Source: Treponema sp. (lineage in GTDB: Bacteria > Spirochaetota > Spirochaetia > Treponematales > Treponemataceae). Taken from it: a stretch of DNA of 64,000 bases. Each line of letters starts with the position of its first letter. Position 1 is the first letter of the stretch. Both the position numbers and the translations under genes were made by a program. Positions 6,817 through 14,725 of the stretch are shown in pieces. Below the pieces are notes generated by a model. It was not told the origin of the DNA. It did no database searches and was given only the letters and a program-made list of their open reading frames with translations. The stretch is from positions 62,001 to 126,000 of the forward strand of contig JAFSJX010000064.1 in assembly GCA_017449285.1 (NCBI GenBank). The letters run 5' to 3'.

Positions 6817-8337
6817 ATGGAAAAAATTAAAATGGCTAGGTTGTTACGAAAAATAAATTCTTGTCTGGCATTTTTTATGCTTTCAGTCTTTGCTTCCCAG
6901 TGTTTTGCGGAGTCTTCGTCTGCGTCATCAACGAATACTGTAAAAGAATCTCGTCAATATATAGAGATGATGTATGGAATCTTCGATTACGTTCAGAAGA
7001 ATTATATTGATGAAGTTGACCCGGGAGTGTTGTATCGGGGTGCGCTCAAAGGTATGCTGGAGTCTCTGAATGACCCTTATACGCTTTATCTTGATACAAG
7101 CACGATGCGTAGTTTGAGTGATACGACAGAAGGTAAATTCGGCGGTGTGGGGCTGTATATTTCCAAAATGGCGGAATCAACTCCCGACAAGCCTGCGTAT
7201 GTTGAGGTCGCTTCTCCGATTGAAGATACGCCAGGATTCAGAGCGGGAATTCAGGCGGGTGATGTAATTATTTCTGTCAATGGTACAGATACGTCCGAAA
7301 TTACAATGGAAGAAGTGCTGGGAATGTTGCGCGGAAAGGTTGGCGAAGAGGTCAATCTGGTTATCCGCAGGGGAAAAAATATGGAATTCCCTGTTACGCT
7401 CGTCCGGGATTTTATTGAGGTGCCTACGGTAAAATACGGCATGATTACACCGCCTGCAAATAAGAATGCCAAATATGGCTACATCAGAATCATTGATTTT
7501 ACGCCGAATACCGCAGAGCGTGTGCAGGATGCGCTGAACAGTTTTGAGAAAAAAATTTCCGCGTTGATTATTGATTTGCGCAACAATGGCGGCGGACTGA
7601 TTACCAGTGCCGTTGATGTGGCAGATAAGTTTATAGACAATGGTTCGATTGTAACGACAAAGAGCCGTATCGCTTATGAAAATTCGGTGTTTCCCGCAAG
7701 TCCAAGAAAGACGACGTTCAGGGGGATGCCCATTATCGTGCTGATAAATCGGGGAACGGCAAGTGCGTCGGAAATTGTTTCGGGCGCGCTCAAAGATAAT
7801 CATTTGGCATATCTGGTCGGTCAGCGGTCGTATGGAAAAGGTTCTGTTCAGAATGTCGTGCCTCTTTCGGCAACAGATGGAATCAAAATGACGATAGCCC
7901 GTTACTACACGCCGAGCGATATGAATATTGACAAAATCGGTATTCCTCCTGACAGGGAAGTGCTTTATCCCGAACTGGGCGAAGAGGGCGAAAAGGAATA
8001 TGGCGAACTGATTAAAAACGACGATGTCTCTAAGTATGTGGAATCGCATCCAGACATGACGGAAGCGGACATCAGCGCGTTTGCTCAGACGCTTAACAAA
8101 AAGTATACGCATATTGACGAACGTATGTTCCGCAAGTTGATTCGTAATCAGGTGAATCGCACAAAACCGACGCCCTTGTATGATTTGGATTATGATATTC
8201 AGTTGAACGCTGCTTTGGATATTCTTGCAAAGGAAGATTTTGCGACTTTGGTTAAAAATACCAAGACGCTCAAAGAATTGCAGGAAGCGGCAGAGTTGCA
8301 GAAGTCGGCCGAAGAAAAACATTCTGCAAAAAACTGA
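6817..8337 (+). CDS. S41 C-terminal processing peptidase (Ctp/Tsp)
   Basis: 506 aa. An N-terminal signal peptide (to about residue 31, SQCFA) exports it to the periplasm. A PDZ domain follows (~105-195, with AGIQAGDVIISVNG) and then the S41 protease core. The serine-lysine dyad is visible: Ser318 in GTASASE and Lys341 in YGKGSVQ, with the LRNNGGG loop near 255. Such proteases trim C-termini of periplasmic or envelope proteins. The C-terminal ~115 residues are helical and extend beyond the core. The stop overlaps the rsmE start, so it heads an operon with rsmE and the glycosyltransferase. ATG 6832 is an alternative start. Confidence 0.93.
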   Translation: MEKIKMARLLRKINSCLAFFMLSVFASQCFAESSSASSTNTVKESRQYIEMMYGIFDYVQKNYIDEVDPGVLYRGALKGMLESLNDPYTLYLDTSTMRSLSDTTEGKFGGVGLYISKMAESTPDKPAYVEVASPIEDTPGFRAGIQAGDVIISVNGTDTSEITMEEVLGMLRGKVGEEVNLVIRRGKNMEFPVTLVRDFIEVPTVKYGMITPPANKNAKYGYIRIIDFTPNTAERVQDALNSFEKKISALIIDLRNNGGGLITSAVDVADKFIDNGSIVTTKSRIAYENSVFPASPRKTTFRGMPIIVLINRGTASASEIVSGALKDNHLAYLVGQRSYGKGSVQNVVPLSATDGIKMTIARYYTPSDMNIDKIGIPPDREVLYPELGEEGEKEYGELIKNDDVSKYVESHPDMTEADISAFAQTLNKKYTHIDERMFRKLIRNQVNRTKPTPLYDLDYDIQLNAALDILAKEDFATLVKNTKTLKELQEAAELQKSAEEKHSAKN

Positions 8338-9206
8338 TGCGCCAGTATCTTTCACAAACTGCGCCGGATAAAAAGGGGCTTCTTGCGGTTTCTGGTAAGG
8401 ACTACCGCTATATGAGACAAGTATTACGTCTGTGTGCGGGGGATATGCTTTTGGTGCGGCTTCCCGATGGAACGCCACAGCAAATGACGGTCTGCAAGGT
8501 TGACGAAGCGACGCGGAACATTGTTCTGCAACTGTGCGCCCAGACCGAAGAAAACGGCGGTCAACAAAAAGAAAGTCTGCCCGAACTGGATGTGTGGCTG
8601 TTTCAGTTTGTGGCGAAAGGCGCAAAAATGGATACGATTGTGCGTCAGGCAACGGAATGTGGCGTGAGTACGATTGTTCCTGTGCTGGGGGAATTTTCAC
8701 AGGCGCACGGAGCGGAAAAGAATTTTCGGAGCGAACGGCTTTTACGCATCATTCGGGAAGCCCGCCAGCAAAGTGGTTCTCCTGTAGAGACGCGCATTTT
8801 GGATGCAGTGAGCGTGGAGCAGGCACTTTCTCTGTGGCAAGACTATTGCCGTACTGCAGAATGTGCGGACAGTGTGGCAAACGGTTGCGGCGCGGTGGTA
8901 AAATCCGCTGGTGGAAAAGAAGGTTCGTTTGCGGCGGTTTTGTACGAGCGCACGGAACAGACGGTGCCATTGCATACCGCTTTAGGAAAACTGCTTTCTT
9001 GCGGAAACAAAATTCTGCGGGCGGCCCTGGCGGTTGGCGCAGAAGGCGGCATAAGCCCTGCGGAAATTGACCTGCTTTGTGGCGGGGGATTTGTGCCAGT
9101 GCATTTTAAGACGAATATTTTGCGTTGCGAAACGGCCGCGCTGTATGGCATAGCCGCCTTGCAAAATGCGATTACGGAGAACGATATATGGCAATGCAAA
9201 GAATAA
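8337..9206 (+). CDS. rsmE: 16S rRNA m3U1498 methyltransferase RsmE
   Basis: 289 aa. An N-terminal PUA-like domain (HYLRQVLRL-type motif, here DYRYMRQVLRL) is followed by a SPOUT methylase domain. The C-terminus has the SPOUT knot AVGAEGGISPAEIDLL and FVPVHFKTNILRCETAAL, equivalent to the family's LGxRILRxETA. It methylates N3 of U1498 in 16S rRNA using S-adenosylmethionine. The segment ~165-205 (CADSVANGCGAVVKSAGGKEG) is an insertion relative to the ~245-aa norm. It begins at the last base of the ctp stop codon and overlaps the next gene by 19 nt. Confidence 0.92.
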   Translation: MRQYLSQTAPDKKGLLAVSGKDYRYMRQVLRLCAGDMLLVRLPDGTPQQMTVCKVDEATRNIVLQLCAQTEENGGQQKESLPELDVWLFQFVAKGAKMDTIVRQATECGVSTIVPVLGEFSQAHGAEKNFRSERLLRIIREARQQSGSPVETRILDAVSVEQALSLWQDYCRTAECADSVANGCGAVVKSAGGKEGSFAAVLYERTEQTVPLHTALGKLLSCGNKILRAALAVGAEGGISPAEIDLLCGGGFVPVHFKTNILRCETAALYGIAALQNAITENDIWQCKE

Positions 9207-9937
9207 CGTTGTTGGGAGTTCCAGTTGATGTATGCCGCCCCGAAGATTTAGAGGCGGAAATTCTGGAGATTCTTGCGCGCCCTGGTACTAAACAGATTAT
9301 TTTTCTTTCTATATGGGATTTGCTCAAAGCGCGCAGTAAGCGCAATGATTTTGGTCAGTGCGTAAAGGAAGCGGATTTGATTCTTCCTGTCTCAAAAAGC
9401 ATTCTGAGCGGCGCAAGATTTCTCAAAAAGGAAGTGCCTGTGCGTTACAATCCGTTTACGGCAACCATCAGCATTTTGAGCGTGCTTGACCAGCATTATA
9501 AGTCACTTTATCTTTTGGGCGGACGGCTTAAAACGCTTGGTCAGGCGGAACGAAATGTGCATCAGACATTCCCCAATTTACAGATTGTCGGTCGTTACGT
9601 GGGGTATTATCAGAAGAACATGGAAAACGACATCGTACAGGCGATTTATAAATCATCTCCATCGCTCGCGCTTGTAAGTGACGGTATCCGCGAAAAGAAT
9701 CTATGGTCATATCATAGGCGGAACAGTTTTTCAAACAGCATTTTCCTCTATTATCGTGACGCGCTCGGCATTTTTTCCGACAGAATCAAGCGTGTGAGCG
9801 AAAAAACTTTTAACAAAGGTCACGAAATTTGGATTGAGATTGCGCATAGTCCGCTCAAGATTTTTTTGGTTTTGCCATATATAAAATATGGTATACTTTT
9901 GGTGTGGTACAGGCTTTTTAGAAAAGACGCTCGCTGA
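9188..9937 (+). CDS. WecG/TagA/CpsF family glycosyltransferase
   Basis: 249 aa from ATG 9188, which has GGAG 8-11 nt upstream; longer readings start inside rsmE without a site. The protein follows the family pattern: a GxP(V)D strand at the N-terminus, ADLILPVSKSIL (~60-70), LYLLGGRLKTLGQAERN with the family's GG-x-E-like turn (~100-118), and a conserved C-terminal NSFSNSIFLYYRDALG region. Relatives transfer ManNAc-type sugars onto lipid-linked intermediates for teichoic acids, capsule or O-antigen. The acceptor here is unknown. It is the third gene of the ctp-rsmE transcript. Confidence 0.83.
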   Translation: MAMQRITLLGVPVDVCRPEDLEAEILEILARPGTKQIIFLSIWDLLKARSKRNDFGQCVKEADLILPVSKSILSGARFLKKEVPVRYNPFTATISILSVLDQHYKSLYLLGGRLKTLGQAERNVHQTFPNLQIVGRYVGYYQKNMENDIVQAIYKSSPSLALVSDGIREKNLWSYHRRNSFSNSIFLYYRDALGIFSDRIKRVSEKTFNKGHEIWIEIAHSPLKIFLVLPYIKYGILLVWYRLFRKDAR

Positions 9938-9946
9938 TGGCGTTGC

Positions 9947-11032
9947 ATGATAAAAACAGTTGCACTTGTTTCCCACAATGATGAGATTGTATGCGGTTTT
10001 CGTTCTATTTTTTCAGCCTCCTGTTCCTACCGCCTGAGAATTTTTACTGATTTTGTCGGACTGAAATTCTTTCTGCGCCATCAGAAAGCCGACTGTATCT
10101 TGATTGAACCGAAATTCTTGCAGTCTGCCTGTGTAGAAACGGAATTTCTTTCACTGTGTGACTGTTGCCCTGTGTATTTTATCACCTGTAATGATTCTGA
10201 AGGAAAAGCTGAGATACTACAGGAAGAAAAAATCTTTGCTTTCCCGGAGGATATTCCGTTGCTCCTGAACGGCGAAATCATTGCCTCTGATTCAAATATG
10301 ATGGAATTTCCTGCGGATTTTATCGGCATCTCTGCTCAGTCAGCCGAAATTAAAAAGAAAATTTTACTTGCTGCCCAGAGTGACTCACCAGTGCTGATTA
10401 CAGGAGAAACTGGTGTTGGTAAAGGTCTGGTCGCCGATTTGATTCACCGTCTTTCTTCCAGAAAAAATCATCCGCTAAAATCGCTGAACGTGACCACAAT
10501 TCCCGCGGGGCTTGCGGAAAGCGTACTGTTCGGTACGGTGCGGGGAGCGTTTACCGATGCGCTGACAAAAGAAGGCTATTTTGAGATTGCGCGGGGAACA
10601 ACGCTCTTCCTTGATGAAATTGGTGATTTACGCGCGGATATTCAGGCAAAATTGCTTCATGTGATAGAGAAAGGCACGTTTCAGAGCGTCGGCTCTCATA
10701 TCGAAAAGACTTCCGATGCGCGGCTGATTTTTGCCACTAATGCGGACTTGAAGAAGAAAATCGTTCTGGGAGAATTCCGCTCCGACTTGTATTACCGCAT
10801 TTCCCATATCGTGATTCATATTCCGCCGCTTCGGGAACGAAAAGAAGATATTATTCCGCTTGCCCGGGCATACCTTGCGCCTTCGGAAAAATCGCTTTCG
10901 GCTTCTGCTGAACTTTTGCTGACCTCGTTTGACTGGCGCGGTAACGTAAGACAATTATATAACTGCCTTGAACGGGCACTCCTTTTGTGCGGCGCAGAAC
11001 AGATTGACGTGAATCATATTGTCGTGGATTAA
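9947..11032 (+). CDS. degenerate sigma-54 activator: pseudo-receiver + AAA+, no DNA-binding domain
   Basis: 361 aa. Residues 1-120 resemble a response-regulator receiver, but the phospho-acceptor position is Glu54 (ILIEPK) and other acidic-pocket residues are poorly kept. Residues ~125-355 are a sigma-54-interaction AAA+ domain: Walker A GETGVGKG (153-160), the sigma-54 contact loop as GAFTDA (200-205) instead of GAFTGA, Walker B FLDEIG (221-226), an R-finger region FRSDLYYR and sensor II WRGNVRQLYN. The protein ends about 15 residues later, so there is no Fis-type helix-turn-helix. It may activate sigma-54 promoters from solution or regulate another AAA+ protein. Overlaps convergently with trmJ by 4 nt. 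Confidence 0.87.
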   Translation: MIKTVALVSHNDEIVCGFRSIFSASCSYRLRIFTDFVGLKFFLRHQKADCILIEPKFLQSACVETEFLSLCDCCPVYFITCNDSEGKAEILQEEKIFAFPEDIPLLLNGEIIASDSNMMEFPADFIGISAQSAEIKKKILLAAQSDSPVLITGETGVGKGLVADLIHRLSSRKNHPLKSLNVTTIPAGLAESVLFGTVRGAFTDALTKEGYFEIARGTTLFLDEIGDLRADIQAKLLHVIEKGTFQSVGSHIEKTSDARLIFATNADLKKKIVLGEFRSDLYYRISHIVIHIPPLRERKEDIIPLARAYLAPSEKSLSASAELLLTSFDWRGNVRQLYNCLERALLLCGAEQIDVNHIVVD

Positions 11033-11808
11033 TCTGCCGAGGGGAATTTTGTCTTTTCTGTCGTATCGTTTGCGTTGTTGTTTCGCTGAGAAAGCCCCGC
11101 CGCCTTGTCGAAAATTTTTTCCAGATAGACGGCCTCTCCTTCACTCAAAGAGGCACGGGAAAGAATCATGCGCCAGAATCGTTCCATATCGGTTCGCCCG
11201 GCAAGACTGAAAAATCCGATTTTTTGCAGGTTATCGGTAATGGTCGTCACTGTTTTGTCAATGCGTTCCAGCGTGAGCGGCGTGTAACCAGGCGAAGTTT
11301 TGTCCTGAATACGGAACAGATGGTAGCAGATGATTTGCACTGCGTGGGAAAGATTGAGCGATGCAAAAGCAGGACATGAGGGAATCGTTACTCCCATCGT
11401 ACATGCGGCAAGTTCCTCATCGGTAAGTCCAGTGCGCTCATTCCCGAAGACAACGGCAATTTTCTGTCCTTCTCCAGATTTTGTTCCCGTTGTTTTTGCG
11501 GCGAATTCAGCAAATTCTTCGGGCAAATACAGTTTTCCCTTACGCTTCTTCCCTCGGCGGCGGGTTGTTCCTGCGGCAAAAGCACAGTCTGCGGTTGCAT
11601 CTTGTACGCTGTCAAAAAATTCGGTGCGTTCCCAAATATCCGCCGCATGAATCGCAAGAATCCGCACACGTTCTTCATCAAAATCTTCTTTTTTGCCGAC
11701 AATTCGTAGCGTGCCGATTCCGTTGTTTGCCATTGCCCTGCACACCGCTCCCACATTGCGGCTTTCTTCAGGGTGAGCAAGGACGATGACAAGTTTTTTC
11801 AGATTCAT
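11029..11808 (-). CDS. trmJ: TrmJ/SpoU-type RNA 2'-O-methyltransferase
   Basis: 259 aa. The N-terminal SPOUT domain has the family strand HPEESRNVGAVCRAMANNG, then VVFGNERTGLTDEEL and IPSCPAFASLNLSHAVQIICYHL, the three SpoU motifs in order. A C-terminal helical tail of ~80 residues (LERIDKTVTTITDNLQKIGF) matches TrmJ rather than TrmH or TrmL. The expected reaction is 2'-O-methylation of nucleotide 32 in tRNA with S-adenosylmethionine. It is divergent from the SDR gene. Confidence 0.88.
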   Translation of the reverse strand: MNLKKLVIVLAHPEESRNVGAVCRAMANNGIGTLRIVGKKEDFDEERVRILAIHAADIWERTEFFDSVQDATADCAFAAGTTRRRGKKRKGKLYLPEEFAEFAAKTTGTKSGEGQKIAVVFGNERTGLTDEELAACTMGVTIPSCPAFASLNLSHAVQIICYHLFRIQDKTSPGYTPLTLERIDKTVTTITDNLQKIGFFSLAGRTDMERFWRMILSRASLSEGEAVYLEKIFDKAAGLSQRNNNANDTTEKTKFPSAD

Positions 11809-11842
11809 ACGGTACAGTCTACTTCTTTTTGCGGATTTGTGC

Positions 11843-11848
11843 TATAAT
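11843..11848 (+). promoter_or_regulatory. -10 element for the SDR gene
   Basis: TATAAT at 11843-11848, 16 nt before ATG 11865, giving a predicted leader of about 10 nt without a Shine-Dalgarno sequence. No convincing -35 is present. Confidence 0.5.
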
Positions 11849-11864
11849 ACGTATTGCAATAAAA

Positions 11865-12611
11865 ATGAAGAAGTGTTTTGAAGGAAAAAAGGCTCTGGTT
11901 GTGGGCGGTTCGGGCGGAATTGGTGCATCTCTTTCTCTTTTGCTTGCAAAAAACGGCGCGGAACTGGTTGTGCATGGCGGGCATAAAAGCGAAAAATTTT
12001 CCGTTCTCATGGAAAAAATTAAATCTCATTCGCCTAAGTCTTCTGCGCTGGTCTTTCCGATTGACGCGGAACATTTTTCCGCTGTGGAAGATTCTGCTCT
12101 TTGCCGCACCGCTTCGGAGTGTGACATATTGTGTGTTTGTTTCGGACCTTTTGTGCAGAAGCCCGTGGAGCAGACTTCATTTTCTGACTGGCAGATGGTT
12201 TCTCTTTTGGACTACGCGCTTCCTGGCTTTTTGGTGACCAAGGCATTGCCCTGGATGCAGAAAAATCATTGGGGACGAATTCTGCTTTTTGGCGGAACGG
12301 GCACGGCGCATCGCGGTGAATTCAAGACGAATGTGGCGTATGCTGGGGCAAAATCTGCCCTGAACGTACTGGTTCAGTCGGTGGCGGCACAGTTTGCCAG
12401 CGAGGGAATTACCTGTAACGCCGTTTTTCCGGGAATGACGCAGACCGAGTACACGCAGAATTCCGATGCGCTTTCACAGAAAATGCCGTTTGGTTCTCTG
12501 ATTGCCCCCGAATCTGTCGCAGAATCAGCATTGTATCTTTTGCAGGGGGCTGATTTAAACGGCGTTTTGTTGCGCGTGGACAGGGGCTGGTCACCTGCAA
12601 TAAGCAAATAA
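11865..12611 (+). CDS. short-chain dehydrogenase/reductase
   Basis: 248 aa from ATG 11865. A Rossmann fold with the SDR nucleotide-binding motif GGSGGIGA (residues ~13-20) opens the protein. The catalytic residues follow the YxxxK pattern in YAGAKSALNVL (~153-163), preceded by a threonine/serine-bearing GGTGT strand, and FPGMTQTEY follows. It is closest in style to 3-oxoacyl-ACP reductase (FabG)-like enzymes, although the usual NNAG motif appears as VCFGPF. Substrate unknown. It stands alone between the divergent trmJ and the STAS gene with its own promoter. Confidence 0.87.
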   Translation: MKKCFEGKKALVVGGSGGIGASLSLLLAKNGAELVVHGGHKSEKFSVLMEKIKSHSPKSSALVFPIDAEHFSAVEDSALCRTASECDILCVCFGPFVQKPVEQTSFSDWQMVSLLDYALPGFLVTKALPWMQKNHWGRILLFGGTGTAHRGEFKTNVAYAGAKSALNVLVQSVAAQFASEGITCNAVFPGMTQTEYTQNSDALSQKMPFGSLIAPESVAESALYLLQGADLNGVLLRVDRGWSPAISK

Positions 12612-12634
12612 ATACATCTGCCTTGCAATAAAGT

Positions 12635-12663
12635 TTGACAGAATATTTTTTTTGCTGTATAAT
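12635..12663 (+). promoter_or_regulatory. consensus sigma70 promoter for the STAS gene
   Basis: TTGACA (12635-12640), exactly 17 nt, TATAAT (12658-12663): both hexamers match consensus. AGGAG at 12678-12682 precedes ATG 12687. Confidence 0.9.
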
Positions 12664-12686
12664 TTTTAGCATACGGTAGGAGATAT

Positions 12687-13238
12687 ATGTCTAGCAATAA
12701 CGAACTCGTTCCTGGTTTTAACGATGAGAGAGATGACAGTCTCAAGATTAACTTGGATAGAATCCCTGATGTGGATAAGGGGCTTGTTATTCATTTGAAC
12801 GGGTACATTGACACTTATAATTCAAGTTTTTTTCAGAAGCGTATTCAGAAAGTCGTGGATAACGGCTATATTAATTTAATTTTTAACTGCGCCGCGCTTA
12901 ACTATGTTTCTTCTACAGGAATCGGTTCTTTTACGGCCTTTCTCAAAATGGTCAAGCCAAAGGGCGGCGACATCGTTCTGCTTGAAATTCAGCCAAAAGT
13001 CTATGAAGTGTTCCAGCTTTTGGGATTTTCCCAGTTCTTCAATATTAAGGACAGTATGGCGGATTCTGTGTCATTCTTTAGGAACGGCGCGCAAGTTGAG
13101 GATACTCCTTTCCCGAAGATTTTTGGTTGTCCTGTCTGTTCAAAGAGGCTTAAAGCAACGAAGGCAGGACGATTCCGTTGCTCAGAGTGTAAATCAATTC
13201 TGGCTATTGACCAGCAGGGACAGGTTTTCCTTGGATAA
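12687..13238 (+). CDS. STAS domain protein with C-terminal zinc ribbon
   Basis: 183 aa. Residues ~20-130 form a STAS (anti-sigma-factor antagonist) domain with the phospho-acceptor neighbourhood YVSSTGIGSF (73-82; Ser75/Ser76) and the FQLLGFSQFF end helix. It is followed by a four-cysteine zinc ribbon: CPVC (148-151) and CSEC (165-168). STAS proteins bind anti-sigma kinases in partner switching; the added zinc ribbon suggests contact with nucleic acid or polymerase. It has the strongest promoter in the window and an AGGAG site, so it is probably highly expressed. No anti-sigma kinase gene lies next to it. Confidence 0.87.
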   Translation: MSSNNELVPGFNDERDDSLKINLDRIPDVDKGLVIHLNGYIDTYNSSFFQKRIQKVVDNGYINLIFNCAALNYVSSTGIGSFTAFLKMVKPKGGDIVLLEIQPKVYEVFQLLGFSQFFNIKDSMADSVSFFRNGAQVEDTPFPKIFGCPVCSKRLKATKAGRFRCSECKSILAIDQQGQVFLG

Positions 13239-13267
13239 AGTTTTCCATGCAGAATGACGTGAAGAAG

Positions 13268-13303
13268 GCTGCTGGCTACCGAATGGTTGTGAGCGGCTTT
13301 TTT
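13268..13303 (+). terminator. intrinsic terminator after the STAS gene
   Basis: A 13-nt arm (13268-13280) pairs with 13285-13297 around a GAAT loop, with two mismatches and two wobble pairs. T6 (13298-13303) follows. Confidence 0.75.
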
Positions 13304-13307
13304 ATGG

Positions 13308-13329
13308 TGTGTAAAACTTGTGGAAAACT
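13308..13329 (+). repeat. 22-nt direct repeat copy 1 with DnaA-box-like 9-mers
   Basis: It contains TGTGTAAAA (13308-13316) and TGTGGAAAA (13319-13327), both reverse complements of the relaxed DnaA box TTWTNCACA. It matches copy 2 at 20 of 22 positions. Confidence 0.6.
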
Positions 13330-13551
13330 CGGAATGACAAAAGAGATTCTTAAAATAATCTTCAAATTTTAAATGCATCTGCCGCAAAGAATTGCCGCCT
13401 TTTTTTCCGCTTTCCATAAAACGAATATTTATTTCTTTGTATTATAGAGAAATAACTGTATTTTACGGGCAAAAAACAACTTTGTTTCTGTATGACGGGA
13501 ATATTTTAAAAAATAAAAAAAATTTTTAAAAACCCCTTGACATACTTTTTT

Positions 13552-13573
13552 TGTGTAAAGCCTGTGGAAAACT
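13552..13573 (+). repeat. 22-nt direct repeat copy 2 with DnaA-box-like 9-mers
   Basis: It contains TGTGTAAAG and TGTGGAAAA (13563-13571), in the same spacing and orientation as copy 1, 244 nt downstream. Confidence 0.6.
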
Positions 13574-13656
13574 TGTGGTCAAACTGCGTAAAAAAGGGAT
13601 ATTTATTTTTGTTGGAAAGAATTAGACGATATTCTGCGGATATTGTGATTTTCAGA

Positions 13657-13685
13657 TTGTTTTTAGCGATTTTTCGTGCTATTCT
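13657..13685 (+). promoter_or_regulatory. promoter for the LptF/G-like membrane pair
   Basis: TTGTTT (13657-13662), a 17-nt spacer and an extended -10 TGC-TATTCT (hexamer 13680-13685). It ends 8 nt before ATG 13694, so the leader would be about 2 nt. Confidence 0.55.
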
Positions 13686-13693
13686 ATAAAGAG

Positions 13694-14725
13694 ATGAAAT
13701 ACTGGCTGAAGGTGATAGTATTATTTTTATCAATGTGCGTTCTGGGTACGCTTGTCGGTGCGCTTTTTGTCATGCTGAACTATGATATCCGAATGCTTGT
13801 TGCTGGAAATGATTTGACTTTTTTTTCCGCAGATTTTTTTATTCGCGCGATTTTTGTCGTATTCCCCTGCATTTGTGTGCTTTCTCTTGCGCTGCTGATT
13901 TTTTACGCTATCCGTCATCCTTCGCATCCGCTTGCGTTGGTTTTGTCCTACAGCGTAGTCTGCCTTTTGGCATGGGGAGGACTTCTGCCGCTTAACAAGG
14001 CATTGTCCATTGCCTACGAAGAAGCTCCGTTGTACGCGCCTGTTGCGGAAGATTTGACTCCGGGATATTTCCGTAAGACTGCCGGCAACATCTATTATTA
14101 TGCGCGGACGTTCCATCTTGCGAAAAATGAAAAAGATGTGTTTGGCGAAGGGCTGATGATTGACCTTGCAGGCTTGCGAGGAAAAAACGGAGAGATTTAT
14201 TCTTTTGGTGCCGCACTTACGGTAAAGCCCCAGAATTCTTTTAGCGACTTGATTTTTATGGAAGCGGCAAAAATGCCTGTGGTTGTTGAAGTTCCTGTCG
14301 CGGCTTACGGCACGTTGCATACTGCGGCGCGTTTGTCATGGCAGGGCGGCGTTATTCCGTGGATTGCCTTTGCTTCCATTGGGCTCGCGCTTTTTTCAGT
14401 CGTGTTTTTGCGGAATGTGAACAGCTGGCGTTTCTTGAATGCGAGTATTGTTGCGGCGGCATCAATTCTGGTGCTTGCGGTCAATGCGATTTTGTATGCT
14501 CACTTGTTTTTTTCTGATTTGTCGCTTGCGTGTAGTGATTTGTTTTTTGACGTAGGCTACTATCTGCCGGATATTTTTTCTGGCGTGGCAAGAATCCGCG
14601 AGCCACTTGCGTTGTTCGTAAATATTGGTTTTGTGGTGCTGTATGCTCTTGCAGGATTATTTGGTCGCCTGATAAAGAAGCGTCGTCCTGTAGTTGCCGT
14701 TTATGCGGAAGAGGCTGACGAATGA
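13694..14725 (+). CDS. six-TM membrane protein with periplasmic domain, LptF/G-like topology
   Basis: 343 aa from ATG 13694 (a GTG at 13676 overlaps the promoter). Three hydrophobic helices lie in the first ~115 residues, the third ending in LLPLNKALSIAYEE. A soluble region follows (~120-215) with several beta-like stretches, then three more helices (~217-330) and a basic/acidic cytoplasmic tail. Three TM, a periplasmic beta-rich domain, then three TM is the layout of LptF and LptG, the permease subunits of the lipopolysaccharide exporter, but sequence likeness is weak. It overlaps the next, larger membrane gene by 4 nt. Not recognised otherwise; the family call is inference. Confidence 0.6.
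   Translation: MKYWLKVIVLFLSMCVLGTLVGALFVMLNYDIRMLVAGNDLTFFSADFFIRAIFVVFPCICVLSLALLIFYAIRHPSHPLALVLSYSVVCLLAWGGLLPLNKALSIAYEEAPLYAPVAEDLTPGYFRKTAGNIYYYARTFHLAKNEKDVFGEGLMIDLAGLRGKNGEIYSFGAALTVKPQNSFSDLIFMEAAKMPVVVEVPVAAYGTLHTAARLSWQGGVIPWIAFASIGLALFSVVFLRNVNSWRFLNASIVAAASILVLAVNAILYAHLFFSDLSLACSDLFFDVGYYLPDIFSGVARIREPLALFVNIGFVVLYALAGLFGRLIKKRRPVVAVYAEEADE

Larger units (their letters stand above)
13239..13693. other. 455-bp gene-free A/T-rich region
   Basis: No coding sequence is supported. It holds the terminator of the STAS gene (13268-13303), two copies of a 22-nt direct repeat (13308-13329 and 13552-13573), a homopolymer-rich stretch (13500-13535), an orphan TTGACA at 13537, and the promoter of the following membrane gene at its right end. 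A small RNA starting near 13537 is possible, but I see no matching -10 at the right spacing. Confidence 0.5.

Noticed and set aside
7177..8700. 507-codon minus-strand frame opposite ctp and rsmE
   Set aside because: The plus strand encodes a clear S41 protease and RsmE; the antisense translation has no recognisable domain and an odd His/Arg/Cys-rich composition.
13239..13693. Replication origin
   Set aside because: Only two pairs of imperfect DnaA-like boxes, with no dnaA, dnaN, gyrB or rpmH nearby.
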